DNA of 64,000 bases from Mimachlamys varia (lineage: Eukaryota; Mollusca; Bivalvia; Pectinida; Pectinidae): the NCBI GenBank assembly GCA_947623455.1, contig OX392532.1:47433058-47497057 (forward strand), in the 5' to 3' direction. Of this stretch, positions 26,040-37,737 are shown piece after piece (positions within the stretch are counted from its first letter, which is position 1; each line of letters opens with the position of its first letter). A program made the position numbers and the translations under genes. The notes under the pieces are model-generated. The model was given only the letters and a program-made list of their open reading frames with translations. It did not search any database and was not told the origin of the DNA.

Positions 26040-26185
26040 GAAATTAGCCTTTAAGGCTTTATATGGACTATCCCAAGGAATTCAAGTCAAAATCTATGAT
26101 TATAATTACCATCTATAATATTTTAAGTTTTTTATGTATTTAATTGTTCCTTTTACCTGAATAAATATTATTATTATTATTGTTT
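26040..26185 (+). repeat. Possible LINE 3' tail remnant
   Basis: The stretch ending ttacctgaataaatattattattattattg resembles LINE 3' ends with a short ATT microsatellite. Only about 145 bp; no coding part. Confidence 0.35.
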
Positions 26186-26954
26186 CTGTATAATGATGTG
26201 TTTTCATTGGAACGGGTGTCTTGGAGTATTTGCTGTTGTTAATTAAAGGTAAGTTAGTTTATTATACCCATTCAATTCAGCCAGTCGCTGTCCCAGGCAC
26301 CTCGGCCGATGAGAGCGTCTACGATATTGAGCATTACCGCACATAAGATATTCCATAAGTCGTAATTACGAGATAACTAAGTCGTAATTACGAGATAACT
26401 AAGTCGTAATTACGAGATAACTAAGTCGTAATTACGACATACTAAGTCGTAATTACGAGATAACTATGTCGTAATTACGAGATAACTATGTCGTAATTAC
26501 GAGATAACTATGTCGTAATTACGAGATAACTAAGTCGTAATTACGAGATAACTATGTCGTAATTACGAGATAACTAAGTCGTAATTACGACATACTATGT
26601 CGTAATTACGAGATAGCTAAGTCGTAATTACGACATACTAAGTCGTAATTACGACATAAAAAGTTTACTTCATGTGGCACTAACCGGCTTCCGTACTAAA
26701 CACCCTATTTTAGGTCCAAAACTAGCTGTAACAAATTCTCAGGTCCCTGTGATTTACACAGATGACTTTTGATTCGGATCCGACGTCCGATCGTTGTTAG
26801 GATTCAGGTGAACATTATTATTATCATGGGTCAGTTTGACGCTTAGGAGCCTGCTTCAAAATAGCACTGTGACTACCTTTATAACAATTGTTAAATAGAC
26901 CAAGATAGACTCCATTATCACTCAGATCTGATACAGCAACATTTGGGGAATACT

Positions 26955-28020
26955 ACCTAATTACCTAATTAAAGTCTGGTATTGTATACCTATACCTAAT
27001 TACATGTAATAACTGATATTATTTACACATACTTAATTAAAGTCTGGTATTGTATACCTAATCCTAATTACATGTAATATCTGATATTATTTACACATAC
27101 TTAATTAAAGTCTGGTATTGTATGCCTATACCAAATTACATGTTATATCTGATATTATTTACACATACCTAATTAAAGTCTGGTATTGTATACCTAATCC
27201 TAATTACATGTAATATCTGATATTATTTACACATACTTAATTAAAGTCTGGTATTGTATGCCTATACCAAATTACATGTTATATCTGATATTATTTACAC
27301 ATACCTAATTAAAGTCTGGTATTGTATACCTATACCTAATTACATGTAATATCTGATATTATTTACATATACCTAATTAAAGTCTGGTATTGTATACCTA
27401 TACCTAATTACACGTAATAACTGATATTATTTACATATACCTAATTAAAGTCTGGTATTGTATACCTATACCTAATTACATGTAATATCTGATATTATTT
27501 ACATATACCTAATAAAAGTCTGGTATTGTATACCTATACCTAATTACATGTAATATCTGATATTATTTACACATACTTAATTAAAGTCTGGTATTGTATA
27601 CCTATACCTAATTACATGAAATAACTGATATTATTTACATATACCTAATTAATATCTGATATTATTGACATATACCTAATTAAAGTCTGGTATTGTATAC
27701 CTATACCTAATTACATGTAATATCTGATATTATTTACATATACCTAATAAAAGTCTGGTATTGTATACCTATACCTAATTACATGAAATAACTGATATTA
27801 TTTACATATACCTAATTAATATCTGATATTATTGACATATACCTAATTAAAGTCTGGCATTTTATACCTATGCCTAATTACAAGTAATATCTGTTATTAT
27901 TTACACATATCTAATTAATATCTTTTATTATTTACACCAACCTAATTAAAGTCTGGTATCATATACTTATACCTAATTATAAGTAATATCTGATAATATT
28001 TACACAAACCTAATTAAAGT
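26955..28020. repeat. 68 bp tandem array, about 15 copies
   Basis: The unit contains attaaagtctggtattgta, cctatacctaattacatg and taatatctgatattatttac. Spacing of the ctggtattg core is 68-69 bp. Copies from 27640 rightwards lose parts and become irregular before the 32 bp array begins. Confidence 0.93.
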
Positions 28021-28890
28021 CTGATGTTATGTCTGGTATTGTGTACACATGCCTGATGTAATGTCTGGTATTGTGTGCACATGCCTGATATAATGTCTGA
28101 CATTGTGTACATTTGCCTGATATAATGTCTGACATTGTGTGCATTTGCCTGATGTAATGTCTGGTATTGTGTACACATGCCTGATGTAATGTCTGGTATT
28201 GTGTACATTTGCCTGATGTAATGTCTGGTATTGTGTACACATGCCTAATGTAGTGTCTGGTATTGTGTGCACATGCCTGATGTAATGTCTGGTATTGTGT
28301 ACACATGCCTGATGTAATGTCTGGTATTGTGTACACATGCCTGATGTAATGTCTGGTATTGTGTACACATGCCTGATATAATGTCTGACATTGTGTACAT
28401 TTGCCTGATGTAATGTCTGGTATTGTGTACACATGCCTAATGTAATGTCTGGTATTGTGTACACATGCCTGATGTAATGTCTGGTATTGTGTACACATGC
28501 CTGATATAATGTCTGACATTGTGTACATTTGCCTGATGTAATGTCTGGTATTGTGTGCACATGCCTGATGTAATGTCTGACATTGTGTGCACATGCCTGA
28601 TGTAATGTCTGACATTGTGTACGCATGCCTGATGTAATGTCTGACATTGTGTGCACATGCCTGATGTAATGTCTGGTATTATGTACACATGCCTGATGTA
28701 ATGTCTGGTATTGTGTACACATGCCTGATGTAATGTCTGGTATTGTGTGCACATGCCTGATGTAATGTCTAGTATTGTGTACGCATGCCTGATGTAATGT
28801 CTGGTATTGTGTGCACATGCCTGATGTAATGTCTAGTATTGTGTACGCATGCCTGATGTAATGTCTGGTATTGTGTGCATATGCCTAATA
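28020..28890. repeat. 32 bp tandem array, about 27 copies
   Basis: The unit is cctgatgtaatgtctggtat followed by tgtgtacacatg. It shares the core gtctggtattgt(g/a)tac with the 68 bp array, so the two arrays are related. The minus strand is open in all frames for up to 263 codons because no unit contains a stop; 32 is not divisible by 3, giving a 32-residue peptide period. Confidence 0.93.
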
Positions 28891-29346
28891 TAAAGAAACA
28901 CATCTTTTGAAAATTAATGTATATATTGTATATATAAAAAGATAATCTTGAAATGTAAAATTTTAAGAAGTTGTGAGTACAAAATATAGTTGGAGGAAAC
29001 AGAAAACTGCACTCTTATGCACTGTGTGTACATGTACCAATGTTTGAAAGTGGAATGACTGCAATATTAATGTGCAAAAATGTAAATATTTTTTTAATTT
29101 TTTTTTATTAATACCCTATATATAATGTATGTATGTATTATTAATTAAGGATTATTATCACGATAATATTATAATGCAAATTTTAGGCCCTCCACCATCC
29201 AGCCAACATCTTAGCTTTGTTTTCCATGTTTGCTATCATCCTTGTTTACATGTTCTTACCTCCCCTTTTCACCTCTCTCAACTTTGACCTATCCTATCTT
29301 GACCCTTTCTATTGTACCTACATGACCCGGTGTTTTATTTGTTTGG
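28891..29346 (+). other. AT-rich spacer before the LINE ORF
   Basis: Follows the 32 bp array. No second ORF (ORF1) with a recognisable RNA-binding motif is visible here. It likely belongs to the LINE 5' untranslated region. Confidence 0.4.
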
Positions 29347-32300
29347 TTGAACACGTGTGTGTGCGCGTGGTGTTCACGGTCGACCGCCTCTCGATACATG
29401 TTGTATTTATATTTGACGATTTTGGGTAATGATTTAGCTCAGTATCGGGTGACGGTCGGTTGTTTCTACCAGCGTACACATGGTGTATTGACTAAACAAA
29501 AGCTGTTATTTCACATTAATTTACAACTAATATTTATAAGCTGCAAGTCAAGTGTATTGTATATTTTAGTAAATCTCCTATACGCTCTACATATCACCTT
29601 ATCTAGTGTAATAAACAACTCAAGTTTCCTTCTCTATCTTCATCTCCTCCTTCTATCCTGTAGTGATATTCATCCTAACCCAGGCCCTCCATCTCATAGT
29701 AACGATATCTCTATATTTCATTTAAATATTCGCAGTCTAAGAAATAAGTTGTCATATTTAGAACATATAGCAACTGATTATGATATTGTCTGTGTCACCG
29801 AGACTCACTTTGATACATCTATAGCAGACGACGATATACTCCTAGGTGGCTATGAATTATACCGCAAAGATCGTGGGTCTCCGGGTGGGGGGATAGCTGT
29901 TTACACTTCCAGTCTCTTGTGTACCCGTCGTAGAGCCGACCTTGAATTTGGGGTGGGTGAAGTGGTTTGGACAGAAATCCAGTTTCCAAATAAGAAGTAC
30001 ATCTTGTGTACACTTTATAGACCTCCTAATAGCACTATATCCTTCTGGAATCACTTTCGTTTTTCTTTAGAAAACGCCTTACACGAAACTCCGTATGTAG
30101 TTATTGTTGGGGATATCAACGTTAACCTTTTAGCTGTAGACAGTACTCATGTAATTAACGACATTATAAATTCCTTCCACTTGTCTAACGTTATTAACAA
30201 ACCGACTCGCATTGGACGCACGTGCTCCACCCTTCTTGACCCGATTCTACTCTCCGACGCATGTACTTTTACTTTAGCTGACGTAATAGATATAGACGAT
30301 GACATTTCAGACCACCAAGCGACGATCGTGGAATTGACTGTTGGGACACACATTGAAAGAACATATAAAAGAAAAATTACGCTATATAGTGACGCAAATT
30401 ATGAATTATTTAATGACAAACTAAACGAGACCGATTGGACAGATTTATTTTCACGTGTACACTCCCCGGATGAAATGTGCGAATTATTTACAACGACTTA
30501 TTTGAACCTAGCTAAGGAGTGTATACCATCAAAATTAGTGACGATTCGACCTGATGACAAACCATGGTTTAATTCTACTTTACGACGGGAAATCAGAAAA
30601 AGAGACAGACTATTACAATTGTTTAAATCTAACCGTTCTCCAAATAACTTGACTAATTTTCGGAAACAAAGGAATCGCGTGAATAACCTAAAAAAAAAGA
30701 CAAAGGAACTTTTTTATGCGGATATTAATGGCATTTTAGATCAATTTTCTGATTCGAACCCTAAAAATTTTTGGAAGATTGTCCGCAGATTAATTAAAAC
30801 TTCAGATACTTCAAACTGTATTCCTCCTCTTAGAAATAAAACCGGCAATTTAGAAATGGCAAATGATATCAAAGCAAACATCCTAAATGACTACTTTGTT
30901 TCCATTTCGACAATCGACGATACTAACATCGACGTACCAACAGTAGGACTTCGTACAGACTCGACCCTATCGGACATACCTTTCAATATAGATGACATCA
31001 TAGACATTCTGAAATCCTTAAAAATAAATAAAGCTGTTGGTAGCGACACCATTAGCCACAACATGTTAAAAAACACAGCCAGTTCAGTAGCCTTTCCTCT
31101 TTCTCTTATATTTAGATCTTCTTTGGATACTGGTATCTTTCCAAACCAGTGGAAACAGGCTATCGTGATGCCTTTATTTAAAAAGGGAGATAAACATGAT
31201 GCTGCCAATTATAGACCTATATCATTACTTAGCACTGTTGGTAAAGTTTTTGAAAGAGTGATTGTAAAATATTTAAACAACTATTTGTTAGATAATTCAT
31301 TGATATATAAGTTCCAATCTGGATTTCAACTTGGTCACTCTACTGTTCATCAAATGATCGAAATATATCACACATTATGCGAAAATTTAGAAAAAAAGCA
31401 TCCTACTTGTCTAGTCTTTTGTGATATATCTAAGGCGTTCGATCGTGTGTGGCACAAGGGACTGAAAGTGAAACTAGCTAGTTATGGTATATCTGGGAAA
31501 TTATTAGACTGGTTAAGTAATTATGTTTGTGATAGGCGACAGCAAGTTTTTGTTGGAAATGATAAATCTTCTATTAAATTTACTAATGCGGGAGTTCCTC
31601 AAGGTTCAGTTCTGGGCCCTCTACTTTTTATTTTATATATTAATGATATATCAGATAATCTTGAAAGTTTGTCCAAATTATTTGCCGACGATACGTCTTT
31701 ATTATGTTCCGATGCATCTCCCCAAAATATCGAATGTAAGATTAATAATGACCTGGAAAAAATTCAACAATGGGCAGATATTTGGCTTGTGAAATTCAAC
31801 CAGGCAAAAACTAAAGCTATACTGATCTCTAACTTTGAACTCGATTATGTAATCGATTTAAAATTTAATAATATAAGTGTTGATTTTGTTGATAATCATA
31901 GGCACCTGGGAGTAATTTTGGATGAAAATTGTAAGTGGAGTACCCATATTGAAAATATTTGTATCAAAGTTTCGAAGCAGTTAAGCGTTTTACGTAAATT
32001 GAAATTTATTTTATGTAGAGAAACCTTAAGTAAAATTTATAGATCATACGTTCTTCCTCTATTAGAATACTGTTGTGAGGTATGGGATGGGTGTACTCTC
32101 GGTGATGAAGACAAATTAGAAAAACTCCAGCTCGAGGCAATTAGGATTATCACTGGGTTACCTTCATACTCTAGTAGAGAAGCACTATATCTTGAAACTG
32201 GTATAGAAACCTTATCTCAACGAAGAACCAGGCGGAAACTACAATTGTTTTACAAAATACATAATAATCTTACACCTAACTATCTTACCTCTTTACTCCC

Positions 32301-32835
32301 TCCTATGGTCTCAGAAAGCACACACTATAACCTCCGAAATGCTGAAAATTACTGTCTTCCCGATTTTCGACTTCAATCAACAAATTTATCCTTCTTTCCC
32401 TCCACAATACGACTCTGGAACCAGTTAGACCTTAATATAAGACATAGAGTTTCATACACTGCTTTTAAAGATACTCTTCGTAGGCTGAATACAGTACAAG
32501 TCCCTATATATTATGTTATTGGTGATCGTAAAAGTAATATTTTACACACCAGATTGAGGAATAACTCTAGTACTCTTAATACTCATTTATTTCATGCCAA
32601 TTTAATAAATTTTCAGCATTGTCAATGTGGTCACTCTATTGAAGACAATTATCACTTCTTCTTTATTTGTAATAACTATGCGGACCAGAGAATTAAACTA
32701 TATCGCGAGTTGAATGATTTCATTCCACTTGACTTGCAGCTACTACTATACGGTAATTATGAATTGTCCTATGAAGAAAACGCCCTTATAGCTAAACATA
32801 CGCAGCAATTTATATTAGATACTAAACGATTTTGA
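29347..32835 (+). CDS. Non-LTR retrotransposon endonuclease-reverse transcriptase
   Basis: The protein is 1162 residues with no internal stop. It would nick target DNA and reverse-transcribe its own RNA there. A hydrophobic N-terminus (about 66-105) ends in a DIHPNPGP motif at 107-114. The endonuclease/exonuclease/phosphatase domain spans about 120-330, with N127, E152, D256, N258 and SDH at 321-323. Reverse transcriptase spans about 540-830, with DISKAFD at 693-699, PQG at 751-753 and FADD at 779-782. A C-x-C-x8-H-x4-C knuckle lies at 1092-1108. All key residues are present, so the copy may be functional. I place it in the Jockey/CR1/L2 group from its motifs; exact clade is uncertain. The first ATG is assumed; a start nearer the endonuclease is possible. 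Confidence 0.93.
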   Translation: MNTCVCAWCSRSTASRYMLYLYLTILGNDLAQYRVTVGCFYQRTHGVLTKQKLLFHINLQLIFISCKSSVLYILVNLLYALHITLSSVINNSSFLLYLHLLLLSCSDIHPNPGPPSHSNDISIFHLNIRSLRNKLSYLEHIATDYDIVCVTETHFDTSIADDDILLGGYELYRKDRGSPGGGIAVYTSSLLCTRRRADLEFGVGEVVWTEIQFPNKKYILCTLYRPPNSTISFWNHFRFSLENALHETPYVVIVGDINVNLLAVDSTHVINDIINSFHLSNVINKPTRIGRTCSTLLDPILLSDACTFTLADVIDIDDDISDHQATIVELTVGTHIERTYKRKITLYSDANYELFNDKLNETDWTDLFSRVHSPDEMCELFTTTYLNLAKECIPSKLVTIRPDDKPWFNSTLRREIRKRDRLLQLFKSNRSPNNLTNFRKQRNRVNNLKKKTKELFYADINGILDQFSDSNPKNFWKIVRRLIKTSDTSNCIPPLRNKTGNLEMANDIKANILNDYFVSISTIDDTNIDVPTVGLRTDSTLSDIPFNIDDIIDILKSLKINKAVGSDTISHNMLKNTASSVAFPLSLIFRSSLDTGIFPNQWKQAIVMPLFKKGDKHDAANYRPISLLSTVGKVFERVIVKYLNNYLLDNSLIYKFQSGFQLGHSTVHQMIEIYHTLCENLEKKHPTCLVFCDISKAFDRVWHKGLKVKLASYGISGKLLDWLSNYVCDRRQQVFVGNDKSSIKFTNAGVPQGSVLGPLLFILYINDISDNLESLSKLFADDTSLLCSDASPQNIECKINNDLEKIQQWADIWLVKFNQAKTKAILISNFELDYVIDLKFNNISVDFVDNHRHLGVILDENCKWSTHIENICIKVSKQLSVLRKLKFILCRETLSKIYRSYVLPLLEYCCEVWDGCTLGDEDKLEKLQLEAIRIITGLPSYSSREALYLETGIETLSQRRTRRKLQLFYKIHNNLTPNYLTSLLPPMVSESTHYNLRNAENYCLPDFRLQSTNLSFFPSTIRLWNQLDLNIRHRVSYTAFKDTLRRLNTVQVPIYYVIGDRKSNILHTRLRNNSSTLNTHLFHANLINFQHCQCGHSIEDNYHFFFICNNYADQRIKLYRELNDFIPLDLQLLLYGNYELSYEENALIAKHTQQFILDTKRF

Positions 32836-33348
32836 GTACATTTATAAACACTCGTTCATATTCACCAACTTAACCTCTCTCGTCTTCACCTTTAAATCTG
32901 ACTCTCTACAATTTGATGAATACTTGTGATATATGATATAATATCTATTTATTAATATATATAATTATAATAAGACATACCCATAATTAGGCCATGTGCT
33001 CTGTCTTTCTCTGTGCAAGCGGACTAGTGGAGACGGAAATACCAGAAGGAAGTGAATGTCCAGGAGAAAGCTACAACGCACGGGATGTGATGAACATTAG
33101 AACAGCAGCAAGTATAGAACAGTGAATAGGCTAACACTAGTTCCGTTTGCATGGAGAAAGAGGGAGCACATGGTCCGGGATTTACTGGCGTTTATATTAA
33201 GCCAAATGGTTCTGAGTGTCATTTTTGTTATTTGACTATAGCTCTGTACTGACTTGAGTGTCAATAGTATTATGATTTATCCCCCCTCTCTCTCTCCTTT
33301 TCCTGTCTTCTTTTCTCCCTCTTTCCTCTCTCTCTCTCTCCCCCCCCC

Positions 33349-33389
<41 letters not shown>

Positions 33390-33544
33390 GTGTATGTTAA
33401 GTCATTGTAAATATATACTGTATTATACCATTTGCCATCTTTAAATATTGTATTAATTTGTAGGGAAAGGGCTTAACATAAGTTGTTAAACTTGTGCCCA
33501 ACTCCCATTGTATATAAATTACAATAAAATATGTTTAAATCAAA
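32836..33544 (+). other. LINE 3' untranslated region with CT/CTGT microsatellite
   Basis: Between the ORF stop and the right copy of TTGGGGAATACT. It includes a pyrimidine-rich tract at 33281-33392 with (CTGT)n at its end and finishes with aataaa-like A-rich sequence. Confidence 0.6.
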
Positions 33545-33559
33545 TTGGGGAATACTGAC

Positions 33560-34570
33560 CGATAGGAAATGTTCAGAATGAAATTCACTGTCCGAGTCAC
33601 GGTATATATGTGCGATGTATTTCACCGTTCGGACCGGTATGTCAATTACAGGAATACCGCTCGTGAACATCGAAAAGCCTTATTTGTTTTGATAGTTTGT
33701 TTTTGCATTTCACAAATTACAATCAAAGATCAAATATACTATATATTTTAACGCCGTTCGGTTTGAGCCCTTGTATGGAAAACTCCAACAGAAGGATAAC
33801 GAAGGCGCTCCCTAAGTTTGGTAGGTAAAGCTTCAAAGAGTTCAACGTTTTATCGATGAAACATTTTTGAGGAGAATATATTTCAGATATTCAAAATCTA
33901 AATTCCAATAATTGCAGTTCTTGTGTATAAAGAATCGCAATACAACTGTAATCAAGGTTGGGTACTGAAGAACGTATAAAGAAGCCTGGTTCAGCAACGA
34001 TAAACACCGTTAAAAATTATTTTATAGTATTTTACTCCAGTATAATTATACAAAGCAGGTCCGCATCATTAAAGGGTATCTATTAATCGTTTTTATTATT
34101 ACGAAAATTGGAAATCCTTCATTGTTCGGGGAAAGGTTTGGGTAGACGTGCTCATCAGTGAACGCATGGTTTGTTGTTGTTGCCCCGGTTAACACTTTGA
34201 GGACGTTACACCTACTTGGATTTCACTTACATTTACTTAATTCCGAAACCTGGTTTATTCTCTATGTTATTTTCTGAAGAGTTACTGTATGTTTTCCTTT
34301 GAAAACCAAGGTTTTGTTTACAAATCAATGTACACGTATTCGATATTGTTGCTACACCACGTTGTTTGTAATAGATTCACATTTGTTCCGACGAAAAGGT
34401 GTGCAAATATATATACAATGTATTTACATTTGTTCTGTAATTTTGCATTGACACAATGCTAAGAGGCAGTTGCTGTCATACGCCTATAACACCCAGTGCC
34501 TCAGACTATAACAGCAATTGACATTGTGACGTCATCATTCTATCAAAATGTAAACATAAGTAATGCATGG
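33560..34570. other. Intergenic, no gene recognised
   Basis: Unique-looking AT-rich sequence. A weak partial inverted repeat around 34445-34530 shares cctataacac with the hairpin that follows. Confidence 0.4.
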
Positions 34571-34703
34571 TTTAGTAAATATTGTTACAGTCCTATAACA
34601 CACATTGCTATTGCTGACAATTTTACATAAAGCCTACCAGACTTTATTTAGTTTGTCATCAATAGCAATGTGTGTTATAGGACTGTAACAACATTTGCTA
34701 AAA
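34571..34703. repeat. 50 bp inverted repeat hairpin
   Basis: 34571-34620 and 34654-34703 are inverted repeats with about 47 of 50 positions paired around a 33 nt loop. The central acagtcctataacacacatt stretch pairs perfectly. It may be a small MITE or a transcribed hairpin. No flanking duplication was recognised. Confidence 0.75.
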
Positions 34704-37700
34704 CAGGAACTATCGGGGTGAGGCCTGGGGTGATTTCGGGACGTCACTGAAATCAAACACTGATTCCAGGTTAACAAGATGCTTAACTGGTATAGAGAAA
34801 TCTGAAAGTAAGAAAGGTTTGGAAATTCTGTCGAAGATCAAGTCCATCATTGTACATGTAACATTACAATAACGCTATCAGACAGATGGGGATTATTTTG
34901 TATACAGAGTAACAAGTGTTCATAGTTAAAATAAAACAACACTTCTGTCCACAAGTGTTATCCGATCTTGATCAGCATTTTGTGTAGAGATGATGTAAAC
35001 GAACTTTAAAATTAGAACAGACCAATATTGAGTCACTTCAGATAAAGGCATAGAGATTGTATCTTTATAACCCAGTAAAGCCTCGGAGTGGGTTACATGC
35101 ACGTGAGGTTATTTTAATCATCTCATACATGATGTACATGGCTGACTCAGGCATCGGGTTTTATCAATAAATAACAAGGATGTTCCGATAATATTAGAGG
35201 GTCTTCTACCCTTTGTATCTACATATATCTATGTTACACTTGTAGCTGATTATCGACGCACATGTTTACACGTACATAGCCTTATAAGTATACAACACTG
35301 TTGAGCAATAAGACTACTCTGATATACATATAGATTCCATGACGTCACGAGGTGATTTTATCTCAAACTTTCTAAAAATAGAAATTAGGAGTAGTTAAGT
35401 TTTTCGTTAAATGGTTATTTTTAGTTGGATGGATGTTTTTAATTCGATTATTATTTTAAATTAAATGAATATTTCTCTCTTAGATGTAAATTAAATCAAA
35501 ATCAAAATTTCAAAAAGAAGGATTTTAAAACCATGATAGGCAGATAATCATCTTAAAGGGGGTCCATCACTGAATAAAACACCTTTAGTTAGAACGGATT
35601 TGAGAGTTTTTTTATTGATTGGATGGTAATTTGGGGGATTTAATTAAAGAATTAGAATCGCGTGCGAATAATAAGAGTTAAGGTTGTGATGTACATGACA
35701 AAGATATCTTGTATAAAGTGATGTAACATGTGAAATGTGAGCATCAGTCGGGTGTGAGAATCGATTGGTGAGAGTCATTCAGGTCAAATTACATGTATTT
35801 GGAAGATTCAGCATTGAGTTGTTGACTGGAGAAATATATTTATCGTGGTAAGAGTGCATAATGGATAACAGTTTACCACAGAGGTTTTTTTTTCGATGAA
35901 AACATAGTTCTCACGACAAACCCTGGAAACACACTGTGGTAATGATAATATGTAGGCGTCTGGGATATCAATTAACAGTGAGAGCAACGCATGTTTTATC
36001 CTAAAACACTATTGTCCGTCTGTATTATTGACGAACAGAGTGGGTCTCCTATAGAAATATCAAATTGTACGCCCTTGCACTTTATCGAAAATAATAAGCA
36101 ATGGTATATTGTATTTTAAAAGTTGAAAACACACAGTTGCTTTGTGAAATGTTGCACCAATGTAATCTTTCAAGTCCGAGCGTAATAGGGAACTCCGTCC
36201 TGCTCTCGCGTGGATAATAAGTTCGAGCGAGCTACGTGCGTTACTAGTTTTTAATGTGATGTTTGGTTCAAAGATATACACCGATATATTTCGGGGCCAC
36301 ATCACATGTTTTCTTAAATTCCAGGTATTCCTTCAGCGTTGTCGTTCACAAGTGTCTTGATCCATAATAGCAAAGAAATAACCGTATATATATAATTTTA
36401 ATTACTTAATTCCGCGAGAACCTGACCCAGGACCTTGGCTTTTGAGTTCCGTCTTTTTTATGTGTGACAAACAACGGATTGTTCGCTTCGTTTTTTTTTT
36501 CAAAAAAGAATTACCTCCGTTTCAGCATAATTCGATGTTTTCTTCTCACCATAGAAATAACCAAAACATTATGGAGCATGTAAGTTTTTATAAGTAATTT
36601 TGATTTTGTTTTAAACAAGTCACGTCGGAAATTATGCGTGATTTTTTTTTTTCAATTATCGCCTTTTTAAAGTTGACAAGCTGATACGTTATTGACCTGT
36701 GCTGACCTCTGGCGGGTATTAACAGATTATGTGGGTAATTTGTGGTTAGATAGTCACTTAGCTGGTGATTATAAAACGGTTAACGTCGGTGTTCGGTGAA
36801 CAGAGACGTTTCGATACAGTGTTATCTTTGACCAAAGGGGCCATCTTTGAAATAGGAAAAATCGAAAAAGACTGACTGTATTTATAGATACGGGGTGTTT
36901 TATAACCCCATTAAGTGAAGATTCCCTCGTCATCTGTGACCCCATTATTGAAGCGTCCAATTACAACCCTAGGGAAAGCTAGAATTTAACTTTAAATAAA
37001 AAAAGTCGGGAAAATGTGTAATTAAATCGGCATCCATCTTGCTGACATTATCTCGTCTAATCAACGAACCGTTATGACGGGTGGGTAATTATCCGGAAAA
37101 TGGAAGAATTTGACCCTTTCTCTTATTACCGTGGGTATTCTAATTTCTAATACATATTACGTGGAGTTTTTCTTGGAGTTTAAGCTTCAATGGGATTTAT
37201 GTCTATCATAGATACTGTTGGTTATTTAAAAATAATATGACTTAAATGAAAAATGCGAGCGTTTTGCAATGTTTATTGAAATCCAAGCGGGGGATGGAAT
37301 GGATAAGAACATTTTGAAAAAAAATGAATGAATAAATCTGCAAGTCAGTAAAATCTGAGAGGAGTTTTTACGCAATCCTTCTGAAATATCAGCATACAGT
37401 ATATACATGTAGCTGTTTGAGGGCGGTTTTCAACATTTATTGCTGACTATTCGAAAAAGGATGATAGCATTTTCATGATAACACCCTCTCTGTGAGATTT
37501 TCGGTTAAAAGACGAGAAAATGGCTGAGTAAAAACTAATAGTGGGATGGATTACAATATCTCAATGAGGTACACTGGAAGTCAATATCCGGCCGGTCGAA
37601 GAATGATTTCTTTGTATAAAAAAACCAGGAGAAATTAGTTTTAACAAAATGTACAAAAGTAAACGGTATATAAAAATATGCCATATTAGATGTATGCCAA

Positions 37701-37737
37701 CTGTAGGAGTACTGTATTGTACTGTACAAAGGATTTA
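34704..37737. other. Intergenic, no gene recognised
   Basis: Three kilobases of AT-rich sequence with only short open frames (up to 81 codons) without motifs. No tandem or inverted repeat stands out. Confidence 0.45.

Larger units (their letters stand above)
25228..26695. mobile_element. Foldback transposon with arms of TCGTAATTACGA repeats
   Basis: The element is 1468 bp and flanked by CTAAAC on both sides (25222-25227, 26696-26701). The intact duplicate copy a has a single CTAAAC at the same place, which supports a 6 bp target duplication. Ends begin TACGGAAGCCGGTTAGTG and are inverted over about 31 bp with one mismatch. Inside each end lie arrays (25264-25520 and 26345-26655) of the self-complementary 12-mer tcgtaattacga spaced by ctta/atct linkers, so each arm can fold both internally and with the other. 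No transposase. TSD length does not settle the superfamily. Confidence 0.88.
24999..26755. repeat. Tandem duplication of about 145 bp, second copy split
   Basis: Copy a is 24999-25142 and copy b is 25143-25227 joined to 26696-26755. Both contain ggaaagctttccaccctttagc, atcgaaaattgatcttaa and ctattttaggtccaaaact. Copy b is interrupted by the foldback element at 25228-26695. Confidence 0.85.
26955..33544 (+). mobile_element. Long LINE insertion including a tandem-repeat 5' region
   Basis: The 12 bp sequence TTGGGGAATACT occurs at 26943-26954 and again at 33545-33556. Between them lie, in order, a 68 bp array, a related 32 bp array, a short AT-rich spacer, an intact LINE ORF and a 709 bp 3' region ending acaataaaatatgtttaaat. 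I infer a single 6.6 kb insertion whose 5' untranslated region is made of tandem monomers, as in mouse L1. The left junction falls inside a monomer, as expected from 5' truncation. The alternative is an array that predates the LINE. Confidence 0.65.

Noticed and set aside
28010..28818. Long minus-strand open frames (up to 263 codons) with a 32-residue peptide repeat
   Set aside because: They exist in several frames at once because the 32 bp satellite unit contains no stop. There is no start context, unique sequence or domain. This is an artefact of the tandem array.
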